NCBI RefSeq assembly: GCF_021440195.1 | Contig: NZ_JAJTSZ010000003.1 | Location: 62,001-126,000 of the forward strand | Direction: 5' to 3' | Origin: Dyadobacter sp. CY356 | GTDB lineage: Bacteria > Bacteroidota > Bacteroidia > Cytophagales > Spirosomataceae | Length of the DNA: 64,000 nucleotides | Shown here: positions 25,677 to 35,055 of the stretch, piece after piece | Position numbering within the stretch: the stretch's first letter is position 1 | Layout of the letters: each line of letters opens with the position of its first letter | Notes under the pieces: model-generated | The model's database searches: none | Seen by the model: only the letters and a program-made list of their open reading frames with translations | Told to the model about the DNA's origin: nothing | Translations under genes and position numbers: made by a program

Positions 25677-26501
25677 ATGGCAGAAGTTAGCCCGAATGCG
25701 ACACTGGATGATATAGTGTTTGCCAATCGTAATAAGGCGTATGGTGCATTTTCACTGAGAAAGGGATATCGTGCAGATATTACCAAATCAACTTTGATCG
25801 GCGCTGCTCTTTTTGTTTTCGCAATGTTTTCACCTGCACTTATTAATGCACTGAAAGGCGATGAAGTAAAAGAGGAAGTAATGGTTAACGTGGATTTAAT
25901 GAACTTGCCGCCACCGCCAATAGATCCGACTGAACCGCCACCGCCACCGCCGCCGCCAATTGAGCAGCCGAAAGTAGCAACGGTTAAGTTTTTGCCTCCC
26001 GAGGTGAAGATGGATGAAAAGGTTCCTGAAGAAACACCTCCTCCAACGGTTGAGGATTTGAAGGAAGCAGTAATTGCTGATAAAACAGTAGAAGGTGATC
26101 CAAATGCTAACGAGGTAATCGTTGCTCCGGAACAAGTTGCAGCACCTAGTAAAGGTACTGTTGTTGAAGCCGCTCCTGCTGAGGAAAAAGTATTTACTGT
26201 GGTTGAACAACAACCGGAATTTCCAGGAGGAACTACTGAAATGTATAAGTACTTAAGTAAGAATATTAAGTACCCAAGTGCTGCTTCTCGTGCCAACGTA
26301 TCTGGTAGAGTATTTATGTCATTCGTTGTTAATACGGATGGAAGTATTCAGGATGTTGCGGTACTCAAAGGTTTAGGTTTTGGTTGCGATGAAGAAGCTA
26401 TCCGTGTTGTGAAAGCAATGCCAAAGTGGAAACCAGGTAAGCAGTCAGGACGTGCAGTTAGGGTGAAGTACAACTTGCCAATCAACTTCCAACTTGAGTA
26501 A
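25677..26501 (+). CDS. tonB: Energy transducer TonB
   Basis: A 274-residue protein. The N-terminal region (DIVFANRNKAYGAFSLRKGY, 11-30) is typical of Bacteroidota TonB. A membrane helix lies at 40-60 and a proline-rich spacer at 78-100. The C-terminal TonB domain (about 180-274) has PEFPGGTTEMYKYLSKNIKYP and GFGCDEEAIRVVKAMPKWKPG. It transmits proton-motive force to SusC-like and other outer-membrane transporters. Confidence 0.96.
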   Translation: MAEVSPNATLDDIVFANRNKAYGAFSLRKGYRADITKSTLIGAALFVFAMFSPALINALKGDEVKEEVMVNVDLMNLPPPPIDPTEPPPPPPPPIEQPKVATVKFLPPEVKMDEKVPEETPPPTVEDLKEAVIADKTVEGDPNANEVIVAPEQVAAPSKGTVVEAAPAEEKVFTVVEQQPEFPGGTTEMYKYLSKNIKYPSAASRANVSGRVFMSFVVNTDGSIQDVAVLKGLGFGCDEEAIRVVKAMPKWKPGKQSGRAVRVKYNLPINFQLE

Positions 26502-26504
26502 CTC

Positions 26505-26708
26505 ATGAAGGAAAAACCATTGCATGAGAAAGTGATCAATATTGCTTCTTTGTTAATGGCTCTAGTATATATGGGAGGAGGGATCTTTTTGATCTCCTCC
26601 TCCTTATCTTTTAAGTTGCTCCCTGTCGGTAGCATGCAACGATATGCCTTTGCTGGCACACTTATTTTGTACGGTTTTTACCGAGGGTACAGGGTTTGGA
26701 AGAAATGA
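26505..26708 (+). CDS. Small two-helix membrane protein
   Basis: A 67-residue protein starting 3 bases after tonB. Two hydrophobic segments (IASLLMALVYMGGGIFLI and RYAFAGTLILYGFYRGYRV) suggest a membrane hairpin. It lies in the tonB operon, between tonB and the PstS-like lipoprotein gene. I do not recognise the family. Its coding sequence holds a strong GGAGGAG/CTCCTCC hairpin (about 26573-26602). Confidence 0.65.
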   Translation: MKEKPLHEKVINIASLLMALVYMGGGIFLISSSLSFKLLPVGSMQRYAFAGTLILYGFYRGYRVWKK

Positions 26709-26727
26709 GTTATTACACACAAGAAGC

Positions 26728-27687
26728 ATGAAATATCCAATCAGTGCAGGCATAGGAATCTTCCTGTGTATTTTAATCCTGGCGTCAGGATGTTCCAAAA
26801 CTTCTTCAAAGGAGCGCGATAATCCTGTTCAGGGTACAATCACGATAGCGGCGGACGAATCATTTAAACCTCTTGTAGACGCCTTGACAAAGGCTTACGA
26901 GGGAATTTATCCAAAAGCTCATTTCAACGTAGTTTATAAGCCAGAGCAGGAAGCTATTCTGGAATTATTGAAAGATAGCGTTAGATTGGTTTTTGCTACC
27001 AGGCAGTTAAGTGAGAATGAGATCTCAATGGTGCGCCAGCAGGAAGGAATTCAGAAAGCACATCATATTGCTTTAGACGGATTAGCTCTTGTAGTAAACG
27101 GAGGCAATGCTGATAGTTTAATAACAATGGATGAAGTGAAATCTATTGTTGAAGGTAAGATTACCGATTGGTCTCAGCTAAAAGGTAGCAATCTGGAAGG
27201 TCCCATTACGCTTGTTTTTGATAGTGCTAATTCCAGCAATCTTAACTTTGTAATGAGTAAATTCAATTTGAAAAGTATTCAGAAACTTAGAATAACGTCA
27301 GCCGGATCAAATTCGAAGGTCATTGACGAAATTAAGAAAAATCCTTTAAGCCTGGGTTTTATTGGGGTTAACTGGATAAGTGATGGTCATGATGCCTTGG
27401 CAAGGGAGCTTTCAAAGGGAATACGGGTTTTAGGTGTTTCTAAAAATCCAAACCCTGCTTCAATTCAGGAGTATTATCAGCCTTTTCAAAATGGACTTGA
27501 ATTAAAAAATTATCCACTTTCCCGGGATGTATATATTATTATCCGGGAGGGATACGCAGGACTTGGCAGCGGTATGGTAAATTATATTGCCAGGGACGTA
27601 GGTGGGCTCATTATTCAGAAGATGGGGTTAATTCCTACGGTAGTGTATCCCAGGGAGCTGGAAATAAGGACTGGACAAAATCTTTAG
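26728..27687 (+). CDS. PstS-like substrate-binding lipoprotein
   Basis: About 319 residues from ATG 26728. The lipobox ILASGC places the lipidated Cys near residue 21. The rest is a periplasmic binding protein-like domain of the phosphate-binding type: GTITIAADESFKPLVDALT, FATRQLSENE, IALDGLALVVN, and GFIGVNWISD near 205. The typical PstS phosphate-site phrase with Gly-Ser-Ser/Thr is not clear, so phosphate binding is unproven. No pst permease is nearby. It lies in the tonB cluster. Confidence 0.83.
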   Translation: MKYPISAGIGIFLCILILASGCSKTSSKERDNPVQGTITIAADESFKPLVDALTKAYEGIYPKAHFNVVYKPEQEAILELLKDSVRLVFATRQLSENEISMVRQQEGIQKAHHIALDGLALVVNGGNADSLITMDEVKSIVEGKITDWSQLKGSNLEGPITLVFDSANSSNLNFVMSKFNLKSIQKLRITSAGSNSKVIDEIKKNPLSLGFIGVNWISDGHDALARELSKGIRVLGVSKNPNPASIQEYYQPFQNGLELKNYPLSRDVYIIIREGYAGLGSGMVNYIARDVGGLIIQKMGLIPTVVYPRELEIRTGQNL

Positions 27688-27713
27688 TCTTCTTACACAA
27701 TTTATTACATTTG
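27683..27713 (+). promoter_or_regulatory. Probable promoter of the TPR gene
   Basis: TTTA (27683-27686), 19 bases, TACATTTG (27706-27713). The first box has one mismatch. It overlaps the stop codon of the PstS-like gene, so the TPR gene can be expressed independently. Confidence 0.55.
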
Positions 27714-27766
27714 GAACTTGTTTATTGAAAAACCAAATCTTTTGTCATTATATTAACCGGGTAAAA

Positions 27767-29533
27767 ATGAACAGAAACATGAGAATAAAGTTAGTAGCGC
27801 TGGTATTATGCATTTTTTCAGTTGTAAATGCTTATGCGCAGACAGTGCAGGATGGTTTGGCCTTAATACATGCTGAACGTAATAAAGAGGCAGGTGAATT
27901 ATTTACAAAACTTGCCACAGGTACTCCTTCGGCAGATAATCAATACTATCTTGGTTACTACTATGTAATTAATAAGCAATTGGATGAAGCTCAGAAAGCT
28001 TTTGAAAAAGGTGCTCAACTAGACGAGAAATCATATCTTAACCAGGTTGGTCTTGGAACGGTTGCGCTTGGAAAAGGCGATATGGCCAAAGCAAAAGAAT
28101 TGTTTGCAACTGCGGAAAAGAAAAAAGGTAAAGATGCTGAAGTTCTTTTGCGTATAGCTGAAGCTTATACTCTTTTTGAAAAGAACAATGATCCGGCAGA
28201 AGCAATCAGATTGGCTGATGAAGCGATCAAAAGAGATAAAAATCTTGCTGATGCATATATTGTGAAAGGTGATGCTTTGATGTTGCGTAATGAAGGTGGT
28301 GCTGCTGTTACTGCCTACGAATACGCGTTAACTGCAAAGCCTAATTACGCCGTTGCACATAACAGAATCGGTTCGGTTTATTTGAGAGGTAAGAACTATA
28401 ACCTGGCACTGGAAAACTATAAAAAAGCATTAGAAGCTGATCCTAATTTTGCACCTGCATACCAGGATCTTGCTGAGCTTTATTTCTTTGCCCGGAAATA
28501 CAAACAGGCTGCTGAGAACTACGATCTTTACATGCAAAAAAGTCTTGCATCTGATCCTGAAACGAAGCTTCGTGCAGCTCAATTTGCCTTTACTGCGGAT
28601 GATTATACAAAGTCCTTGCAGATTTTGGATGAGATGAAAGGAAAGATTAACAACCCTATTACATTACGTATGTACGGTTGGTCTTATGCCAAGACAAATA
28701 ATCCTGATATGGCTATTCAGAACCTGAATGAGTTTATCAAAGTGGCTCCGGACAAAGTAATCGGAGATGACTATAAATATCTTGGTCGTGCTTACAATGC
28801 CAAAGTAACCGACGGAAAAGGATACGACTCAACAGGTGTGCTTTACATCCTGAAAGGTGCAGATATGGACACAAGTAAAGCAGATGCTGCAACGACTTAT
28901 AAAGAAGTTGGTGCGTTGTATTACGCTGCGAAGGATTTTGGTAATTCTGCTTCGGCGTACTATAAAGGTATAGCACTGGATACTTCTAAGGCGTCTGCAA
29001 ATGATTATTACTATTTAGGTCTTTCCAAGTTCCAGTTAGCTGGTGCTTTGGGATCTTTGGATAATACTGCTGGCGATAGCGCTCAAATTGCTGCTAACAA
29101 AAGAAATATGTATCTATCTGCTGATTCTACGTTTGCGACTGTAACTCAAAAACTTCCGGATTGGCCATATGGTTACTATTGGAGAGCAAGTGCGCTTTAC
29201 AATGCATATGACAAACAAGAGAATATTGATAAAGGAATTTCAGCTCCGTATTATCTTAAACTTGCTGAACTGGCAGAAAAAGATCCGGATCCATCGAAAT
29301 ACAAGTCTTACTTGAAACTGGCTTATAACTACCTTGCTTTTTATAGCCAGACTACATTGAAGGACGAAGCGAAATCAAAAGAATACTGGACCAAATTGCT
29401 TGCTATCGATCCTACCAGTGCAGCTGCAAAAGAAGCATTAGGTATGGCACCGGCAGCAACCGAAACAACAGGTAAAACTGCTGCTGCTGCGACTAAACCA
29501 GCAACAACAAAAAAGCCAGCTCCTAAGAAATAA
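27767..29533 (+). CDS. Secreted tetratricopeptide repeat protein
   Basis: About 588 residues from ATG 27767 (a TTG-started extension from 27725 is less likely). The signal peptide MRIKLVALVLCIFSVVNAYAQ lies just inside. About ten TPR-like helical repeats follow, for example DAYIVKGDALMLRNEGG, AVAHNRIGSVYLRGKNYNLA and APAYQDLAELYFFARKYKQA. It ends in an Ala/Lys/Pro-rich tail (TKPATTKKPAPKK). It is probably a periplasmic scaffold; the position behind exb/ton/PstS genes suggests a linked role, but partners are unknown. Confidence 0.85.
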   Translation: MNRNMRIKLVALVLCIFSVVNAYAQTVQDGLALIHAERNKEAGELFTKLATGTPSADNQYYLGYYYVINKQLDEAQKAFEKGAQLDEKSYLNQVGLGTVALGKGDMAKAKELFATAEKKKGKDAEVLLRIAEAYTLFEKNNDPAEAIRLADEAIKRDKNLADAYIVKGDALMLRNEGGAAVTAYEYALTAKPNYAVAHNRIGSVYLRGKNYNLALENYKKALEADPNFAPAYQDLAELYFFARKYKQAAENYDLYMQKSLASDPETKLRAAQFAFTADDYTKSLQILDEMKGKINNPITLRMYGWSYAKTNNPDMAIQNLNEFIKVAPDKVIGDDYKYLGRAYNAKVTDGKGYDSTGVLYILKGADMDTSKADAATTYKEVGALYYAAKDFGNSASAYYKGIALDTSKASANDYYYLGLSKFQLAGALGSLDNTAGDSAQIAANKRNMYLSADSTFATVTQKLPDWPYGYYWRASALYNAYDKQENIDKGISAPYYLKLAELAEKDPDPSKYKSYLKLAYNYLAFYSQTTLKDEAKSKEYWTKLLAIDPTSAAAKEALGMAPAATETTGKTAAAATKPATTKKPAPKK

Positions 29534-29541
29534 GCCGGCTT

Positions 29542-29597
29542 TAAGAATAAAACGAAAAGACCCGCCAGTTTCGGCGGGTCTTTTCGTTTTATTCTTA
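29542..29597. terminator. Long bidirectional terminator
   Basis: A perfect inverted repeat of about 25 bp: 29542-29566 pairs with 29573-29597 around a 6-base loop. The GC core is GACCCGCC/GGCGGGTC, with A-rich and T-rich flanks on both sides. It can serve both the TPR gene and the converging small gene. Confidence 0.9.
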
Positions 29598-29612
29598 TTC
29601 AATTACAGTGGA

Positions 29613-29819
29613 TCAGCCCAGTGTAGATGGAAGCGGAAAGCAATTATTTAGCGTCGCTAAATGTACTGAGCTATAATTCTCATAACACCAGTTTCTTAAA
29701 CGTTTTACTTCGGCAGGCATTAACATGCGAATTGCTTTTCTTAATTCTTTTTCGAACAATCTGCGGTCGAAACTAACCTTTTGCAGAATAATTTTAATGT
29801 ATTCAAGCATAGAGGCCAT
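29613..29819 (-). CDS. Conserved small hypothetical protein
   Basis: A 68-residue protein (or 65 from the internal MLEYIK). It is helical and basic: MLEYIKIILQKVSFDRRLFEKELRKAIRMLMPAEVKRLRNWCYENY. It resembles short uncharacterised proteins I associate with Cytophagales, but no function is known. No signal or membrane segment. It converges on the TPR gene and is divergent from batD. Confidence 0.6.
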   Translation of the reverse strand: MASMLEYIKIILQKVSFDRRLFEKELRKAIRMLMPAEVKRLRNWCYENYSSVHLATLNNCFPLPSTLG

Positions 29820-29922
29820 AGTATTATGTAGTTTTGCGGTTTAGGTATGACACAACGTTTAAAAACTTGAACAGATTATTAATCCATATAAGTATCATAA
29901 ATAAGTGTAACGAATATTTACG

Positions 29923-31317
29923 ATGAAATTATATGTAATTTTAAGCATAATTTTGTGTTTTTCTTGTACTATTCATGCGCAAATAATAAATAATGATCCA
30001 ACAATCGAATTTGGGCCTAAAAATCTCAAAATGGATGAGCCTTTTACCATTTCAGTTGTTGTTCCTGGTGAAGAAAACCGGCCTTCGGTAAGTTTTCCGG
30101 AAATTAATGGGCTTGAAAAGCGAAGCAAATCTGCCACCAGTTCAATAAACACAGTAGGTGGGGAAAAAGTTGTCGTGCAAACCATTAGCCAGCAGTATTT
30201 CGCTCTGAAGGAAGGCACATATGTAATTCCGCCATTTTTTGTGACAGTGAATGGATTGAAGATCAAGTCGGAAGGTATAACGGTTGAGTACAATACCAGG
30301 GTATTAATAAACCCGGAAGTGATTAGCGAAGAAGATCTCGCACTATTGCCGGAAATTGAGAATAATGAAGAGGATGTTTTTCTTTCCGTAGGTGCTAATA
30401 AAAAGAGCGTTTTCATGCGTGAAGGTTTTGCACTTGGAATTTCTCTGTATGTAGCCGAAAATGCACCGATACAAATGGACTTTTATCAGGTAAACGTTCA
30501 GTTACAGTCAATTTTGAAAAAAATACGCCCTGTTGGATGTTGGGAAGAAAATGTTGGTATTGAAGAAATTGCAAAGCGTCGTATTGAAATTGGCGGCAGA
30601 AAATATACCGAATTCAATTTATATCAGGCCCAGTTTTTCCCAATGACGTTGCAGGATATTATTTTTCCTTCGGTAACTTTGGAAATGTTGGTGGGTAGTG
30701 GCAAAGCAGGGGAAGGCAAAGTACTTAAAAGTTTTCGGTCGAAAGTTGTTAAAGTGAATGTTAAACCATTGCCTCCACATCCATTAAAGGACCAGGTGGC
30801 GGTAGGACAATATAAACTTTTTGAGCGACTGTCCAGTGCACTTGTGTATCCCGGAGAAAGCATAAGATATTTGTTCAGGATTGAAGGAAAAGGAAATATA
30901 GCAGCAATTCCAACACCGGAAATTATCGCCAATTCATCGTTTGACTTTTATCCGCCTGATATCAGTCAGCTTATAAAAAGAACTAACCAGAACGTAATAG
31001 GAGAAAAGAGCTTTGACTATTTTGTAGTACCACGCCAGGATGGGACTTTTCCAATGGGAAGATATTTTCAATGGGTTTATTTTGATCCCAAAGCAGCAAA
31101 GTACGATACACTGATTTCCCAAAAAACACTTCAGGTGAAAGGTGAAGATTATAAATTAGGCAACATATCGTTACATGGCTCCACAGGGTTGTATGACAAT
31201 CTCGAACGATTAGATAGCAGTGCGGAGCATTTTGATTTTAAAAAAATACTAAAAGAAATAACCAACGCCATCGTAATTCTGTTGTTGTTTACTATGGTTT
31301 GGGTATTAAGAAAATAA
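29923..31317 (+). CDS. batD: BatD family protein
   Basis: A 464-residue protein. Signal peptide [20 protein letters not shown]. Repeated Ig-like beta segments follow ([65 protein letters not shown]). A single C-terminal membrane helix ([15 protein letters not shown]) ends it. This matches BatD, usually linked to batABCE and MoxR in aerotolerance loci. None of those genes are adjacent, so it is a stand-alone copy. It begins an apparent batD-aroC pair (4-base gap). Confidence 0.82.
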   Translation: MKLYVILSIILCFSCTIHAQIINNDPTIEFGPKNLKMDEPFTISVVVPGEENRPSVSFPEINGLEKRSKSATSSINTVGGEKVVVQTISQQYFALKEGTYVIPPFFVTVNGLKIKSEGITVEYNTRVLINPEVISEEDLALLPEIENNEEDVFLSVGANKKSVFMREGFALGISLYVAENAPIQMDFYQVNVQLQSILKKIRPVGCWEENVGIEEIAKRRIEIGGRKYTEFNLYQAQFFPMTLQDIIFPSVTLEMLVGSGKAGEGKVLKSFRSKVVKVNVKPLPPHPLKDQVAVGQYKLFERLSSALVYPGESIRYLFRIEGKGNIAAIPTPEIIANSSFDFYPPDISQLIKRTNQNVIGEKSFDYFVVPRQDGTFPMGRYFQWVYFDPKAAKYDTLISQKTLQVKGEDYKLGNISLHGSTGLYDNLERLDSSAEHFDFKKILKEITNAIVILLLFTMVWVLRK

Positions 31318-31321
31318 TTTC

Positions 31322-32401
31322 ATGGGTAGTACATACGGAAAAATATTCAAGATTTCTACTTTCGGGGAATCACATGGTGTAGGGATCGGAGTAATCGTGG
31401 AGGGCTGTCCGGCCGGCGTCGATTTTGATACAGATTTTATTCAAAGCGAGTTGACACGCAGAAAACCAGGCCAGTCGCGTATCACAACCCAAAGGAAAGA
31501 AGCCGATGAATTTGAGGTTTTGTCGGGCGTATTTGAAGGGAAAACCACAGGTACTCCAATTGCATTGATCATCAGAAATGAGGATCAGCGGAGTAAGGAT
31601 TATTCACATATAGCAGCACAATTTCGCCCTTCTCATGCAGATTATACCTACCAGGTAAAATATGGCGTGAGGGATTATCGTGGAGGCGGAAGAAGTTCGG
31701 CAAGAGAAACTGCTGCAAGGGTGGCAGCCGGTGCTTTGGCGAAATTGCTTCTTGCCAATTTTGGAGTTAATATCCAAGCATATGTTTCTCAGGTAGGGGC
31801 TTTGAAACTTGATAAATTTTACACCGGGCTTGATTTAACCCAAACCGAAAATAATGCTGTACGCTGCCCGGATCCTGAAATGGCAGAAAAAATGTTTACA
31901 TACATTGATGACATCCGGAAAAAAGGCGATTCTATCGGAGGCGTTGTAAATTGTGTAATTCAAGGTGCTCCGGCCGGATGGGGTGAGCCTGTTTTTGACA
32001 AACTGCATGCTGAACTTGGAAAAGCGATGTTAAGTATCAATGCCGTTAAGGGTTTTGAATATGGCAGCGGTTTTGATGGTGTTGCGATGCTGGGATCAGA
32101 ACATAATGATGCATTTTTTATTGATGACAAAGGAGAAGTTCATACCCGATCAAACCATTCCGGAGGCATTCAGGGGGGGATTTCTAATGGTGAAGATATT
32201 TATTTTAAAGTTGCGTTCAAGCCGGTAGCAACGATTATGCAGGATCAGGAAAGTGTGGATTCAAATGGAGATACCGCTGTTGTGCAGGGCAAAGGACGTC
32301 ACGATCCTTGTGTTGTCCCGCGCGCCGTTCCTATTGTCGAAGCCATGGCCGCGTTGGTTCTGGCAGATTTCTATTTAAGGAACAAGGCCAGCAAGCTTTA
32401 A
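31322..32401 (+). CDS. aroC: Chorismate synthase
   Basis: A 359-residue protein of normal length. Signature motifs are GESHGVGIG (about 15-23), the FMN/EPSP-binding [17 protein letters not shown] (about 122-138) and [19 protein letters not shown] near the C-terminus. It converts 5-enolpyruvylshikimate-3-phosphate to chorismate, the precursor of aromatic amino acids and of the menaquinone made with UbiE. It follows batD closely and converges on the next small gene with a 4-base overlap. Confidence 0.97.
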   Translation: MGSTYGKIFKISTFGESHGVGIGVIVEGCPAGVDFDTDFIQSELTRRKPGQSRITTQRKEADEFEVLSGVFEGKTTGTPIALIIRNEDQRSKDYSHIAAQFRPSHADYTYQVKYGVRDYRGGGRSSARETAARVAAGALAKLLLANFGVNIQAYVSQVGALKLDKFYTGLDLTQTENNAVRCPDPEMAEKMFTYIDDIRKKGDSIGGVVNCVIQGAPAGWGEPVFDKLHAELGKAMLSINAVKGFEYGSGFDGVAMLGSEHNDAFFIDDKGEVHTRSNHSGGIQGGISNGEDIYFKVAFKPVATIMQDQESVDSNGDTAVVQGKGRHDPCVVPRAVPIVEAMAALVLADFYLRNKASKL

Positions 32402-32586
32402 TTCTTTTTTCGTCTCTGGTTAAGACTGAGCACAAGCCAAATTGTTCCTAGAAATTCAATAATGAGCCCACTCAACATGGTGGGATTACTAAATTGCACA
32501 TGTGCAGGTTTAATAAGTGCACCTGTGGCAATTAATAGCAGACCTGCTGATAAGATGATAATAGCATTTAGTAGATTCAGTTTCAC
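32398..32586 (-). CDS. Small two-helix membrane protein
   Basis: A 62-residue protein with two membrane helices ([20 protein letters not shown] and [19 protein letters not shown]) and a basic end (NQRRKKN), suggesting both ends are cytoplasmic. The layout recalls the small GldL-like two-helix proteins of Bacteroidota, but the family is uncertain. Its 5' end lies antisense to the apparent start of apbE, so one of the two starts may be misjudged. Confidence 0.55.
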   Translation of the reverse strand: MKLNLLNAIIILSAGLLLIATGALIKPAHVQFSNPTMLSGLIIEFLGTIWLVLSLNQRRKKN

Positions 32587-33613
32587 CCGGTTATATCTTT
32601 CGTTCCACCTTTTAACTAACTTTGGTTCAAAGAAACACTATATATCGAATATAGGGATTCTATTTTTACTTTGCTATTTTCCTCTCCAAACTTTCGCCCA
32701 GGAAAAACGCTACACTTTTGAAAGAGGATTAATGGGGTCGCCTTTTAGGATTATCATTTATTCTAACAACGATTCAACTGCTAATAAAGCAGCTCAGAGT
32801 GCTTTTAAAAGGATTGAGGATCTAAATCTGGCATTAAGCGATTATCGTGATGACAGCGAAATAAATGCGGTCTCCGCGCAATCCGGTACCGATAAATGGA
32901 TTCCGGTTAGCAAGGACCTCTTTGATATTCTTTTTATTTCGGACGATATTAGTAAAAAAACAAATGGAGCTTTTGATGCTACACTTGGACCGATCGTTCA
33001 GGAATGGCGGCGTGCTACGAGAAAAGGTTATTTGCCGGATGCGGATCTGATCAAAAATGCGCTGGCCAGAACAGGTTATCAAAAAATTAAATTTGACAAA
33101 AAAACACAAAGCATTCAACTTAAAGATAAGGGGATGCGGCTGGATATCGGAGGATTGGGAAAAGGCTATGCGGCTGATGAGGCGGTGAAAGTTTTGAAAC
33201 AATATGGTATTAAATCCGGAATGATCGACGCAGGTGGAAAACTTGCCTTAATGGATGCGCCTCCCGGTGAAAAAGGATGGAAAATTGTAATTTCTTCGGG
33301 TCGTGATTCCATTGAAACGATTGAATATTCCAATGTTGGCATGGCAACTTCCGGCCCGACCTATCGGTATCTGGAATATAATGGAAAACGGTATTCTCAT
33401 ATTGTTGATCCAAAGACTGGAATTGGTCTTCTATATCATGTGAGAACCACCGTGATTTCTCCAACCTCAGTTGAAGCTGATGCGCTGGCAACGGCGTTCA
33501 GTGTATCCGGAATTAAAGAAGGAAAGAAATATTTGAAACGATTTCCAAATAATAAGGTCTGGCTGGTGGAGACAAAAGATGACAAGATCCAAACCTGGAA
33601 TACTATAAAATAA
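32555..33613 (+). CDS. apbE: FAD:protein FMN transferase
   Basis: About 352 residues. Motifs of ApbE are DATLGPIVQEWR, LDIGGLGKGYAAD, IDAGGKLAL, ATSGPTYRY, HIVDPKTGIGL and the metal-binding EADALATAFSV. It attaches FMN covalently to Thr/Ser of proteins such as NqrB/C or RnfG. A signal-like segment (ISNIGILFLLCYFPLQTFAQ) shows export. The start is uncertain: ATG 32555 leaves a long n-region, and a -7-like TAACTTTG at 32617-32624 would fit a downstream non-ATG start. The frame extends up to 32462. Confidence 0.88.
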   Translation: MIIAFSRFSFTRLYLSFHLLTNFGSKKHYISNIGILFLLCYFPLQTFAQEKRYTFERGLMGSPFRIIIYSNNDSTANKAAQSAFKRIEDLNLALSDYRDDSEINAVSAQSGTDKWIPVSKDLFDILFISDDISKKTNGAFDATLGPIVQEWRRATRKGYLPDADLIKNALARTGYQKIKFDKKTQSIQLKDKGMRLDIGGLGKGYAADEAVKVLKQYGIKSGMIDAGGKLALMDAPPGEKGWKIVISSGRDSIETIEYSNVGMATSGPTYRYLEYNGKRYSHIVDPKTGIGLLYHVRTTVISPTSVEADALATAFSVSGIKEGKKYLKRFPNNKVWLVETKDDKIQTWNTIK

Positions 33614-33628
33614 TTTCATTAAAATCAG

Positions 33629-33672
33629 AAATAAGAAAGGCTGCGGTTTTAGATCGCAGCCTTTCTTATTTT
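33629..33672. terminator. Bidirectional terminator, apbE / Gfo-Idh gene
   Basis: A perfect 17-bp stem (33629-33645 with 33655-33671), GC core GGCTGCG/CGCAGCC, 9-base loop, A-rich left and T-rich right flank. It lies between two converging genes. Confidence 0.88.
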
Positions 33673-33684
33673 AACAGTAGAATT

Positions 33685-35028
33685 TTAGATAACCACGGTT
33701 TTTCCAGGCACTGCAACTGGGTACAATCCATCTGGTCCAGGCATCAGCTTAGGGTTTGCATCCCATGCAAGCTTGTCCGGGAATAGATTGATATCAGAAT
33801 TTAAGGCTTCATCCCACTTGATCAGTTTTCCTGAATACGTAGCCATACGTCCCATGATGGCAGTCATAGTACTTTTGGCTGCCCTTTCAGCATCCCAGAA
33901 TTTATATTCACTTTTTGCAACAGCAGCAAATAATTCGTCGTGTTCAACTTGATATGGGTTGATATCACCTTTGTCGTCATGTGCATATATCACACCACCT
34001 TTGTAATCCTTAAGAACTGTTTTCTTGCCATCAAAGCTGTCAATGCGTCCTTTTGTTCCTACAAAAGCCTCGTCCACCTTGTTCCAGGTACCTTCAAACT
34101 GGCGGCACTGGCTTGAAATTGTCGTTCCATCGGCATAGACAAGATCCAGTGTATGGTGGTCAAAAATCTCGCCATACTGTTTTCCTGTACGCACTTCACG
34201 TCCGCCTGTCCCCTGAATTTGTGTTGGGTAAGCATTTTTTACCCAGTTCGCCACATCAATATTATGAACATGTTGTTCGTTGATGTGATCACCGCAAAGC
34301 CAGTTAAAATAATACCAGTTTCTCATTTGATATTCCATTTCAGTCTGGTTTGGCTGACGCTCTTTCATCCATGGGCTGCTTCCAACCCAGTAAACCTGTC
34401 CGCCAACGATATCACCCAAAGCCCCGTCATGAATTCGTTTGATCGATTCCAGGTAATTGGCCTGATAACGACGCTGAAGACCGACAACCACATTCAATTT
34501 CTTTTTCTTAGCTTCTTCTGCAATAGCTAAAACTTTACGGATACCCGGCGCATCTGTTGCAACCGGTTTTTCCATAAATATATGTTTGTTGTTCTTAACC
34601 GCTTCTTCAAAATGAGACGGACGGAATCCCGGAGGTGTTGCCAAAATAACAACATCCACATCTTTCAATGCAATTGCTTTTTTGAAAGCATCGAATCCAA
34701 CAAATTTACGATCCTCAGGAACGTCTACTTTTGTTTTTATATCTACAACAGTACCGGCCGCGTTTTTATATTTTTTGGCAGTAAGATTTTTGTAAGATTC
34801 ATCCAGCCTGTCTTTGAAAGCATCAGCCATCGCTACGATCTGCACATTTTGTTTTGTGCTTAAAGCCTGCGCCGCAGCACCTGTTCCGCGTCCGCCACAG
34901 CCAATCAAAGCCACTCTGATGGTTTCGCCAACTGCGCTGTTATATCCATATCCCGTGAAAGGATTCAGGATCACGCTGCCTGCAACCAGGCCGGATGCTT
35001 TAAGGAATTCGCGTCTGTTTTGTTCCAT
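33685..35028 (-). CDS. Gfo/Idh/MocA family oxidoreductase (Tat-type signal)
   Basis: A 447-residue protein. The N-terminus MEQNRREFLKASGLVAGSVIL is a twin-arginine-type signal. The Rossmann fold has VALIGCGGRGTGAAAQAL (about 39-56), and MEKPVATDAPG (about 152) holds the EKP motif. The C-terminal sheet has NWLCGDHINEQHVHNIDVANW. Members oxidise or epimerise sugars with NAD(P). Tat export suggests a periplasmic enzyme with bound cofactor. It follows a SUMF1-like gene by 27 bases and is probably co-transcribed. Substrate unknown. Confidence 0.9.
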   Translation of the reverse strand: MEQNRREFLKASGLVAGSVILNPFTGYGYNSAVGETIRVALIGCGGRGTGAAAQALSTKQNVQIVAMADAFKDRLDESYKNLTAKKYKNAAGTVVDIKTKVDVPEDRKFVGFDAFKKAIALKDVDVVILATPPGFRPSHFEEAVKNNKHIFMEKPVATDAPGIRKVLAIAEEAKKKKLNVVVGLQRRYQANYLESIKRIHDGALGDIVGGQVYWVGSSPWMKERQPNQTEMEYQMRNWYYFNWLCGDHINEQHVHNIDVANWVKNAYPTQIQGTGGREVRTGKQYGEIFDHHTLDLVYADGTTISSQCRQFEGTWNKVDEAFVGTKGRIDSFDGKKTVLKDYKGGVIYAHDDKGDINPYQVEHDELFAAVAKSEYKFWDAERAAKSTMTAIMGRMATYSGKLIKWDEALNSDINLFPDKLAWDANPKLMPGPDGLYPVAVPGKTVVI

Positions 35029-35055
35029 TTTAAAGTTAAATTAAGAGTTTATATA

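Noticed and set aside
25508..26296. Long antisense frame over exbD/tonB (262 codons)
   Set aside because: Ser/Thr/Gly-rich translation is the mirror of the Pro/Glu-rich tonB spacer; no start signal or domain.
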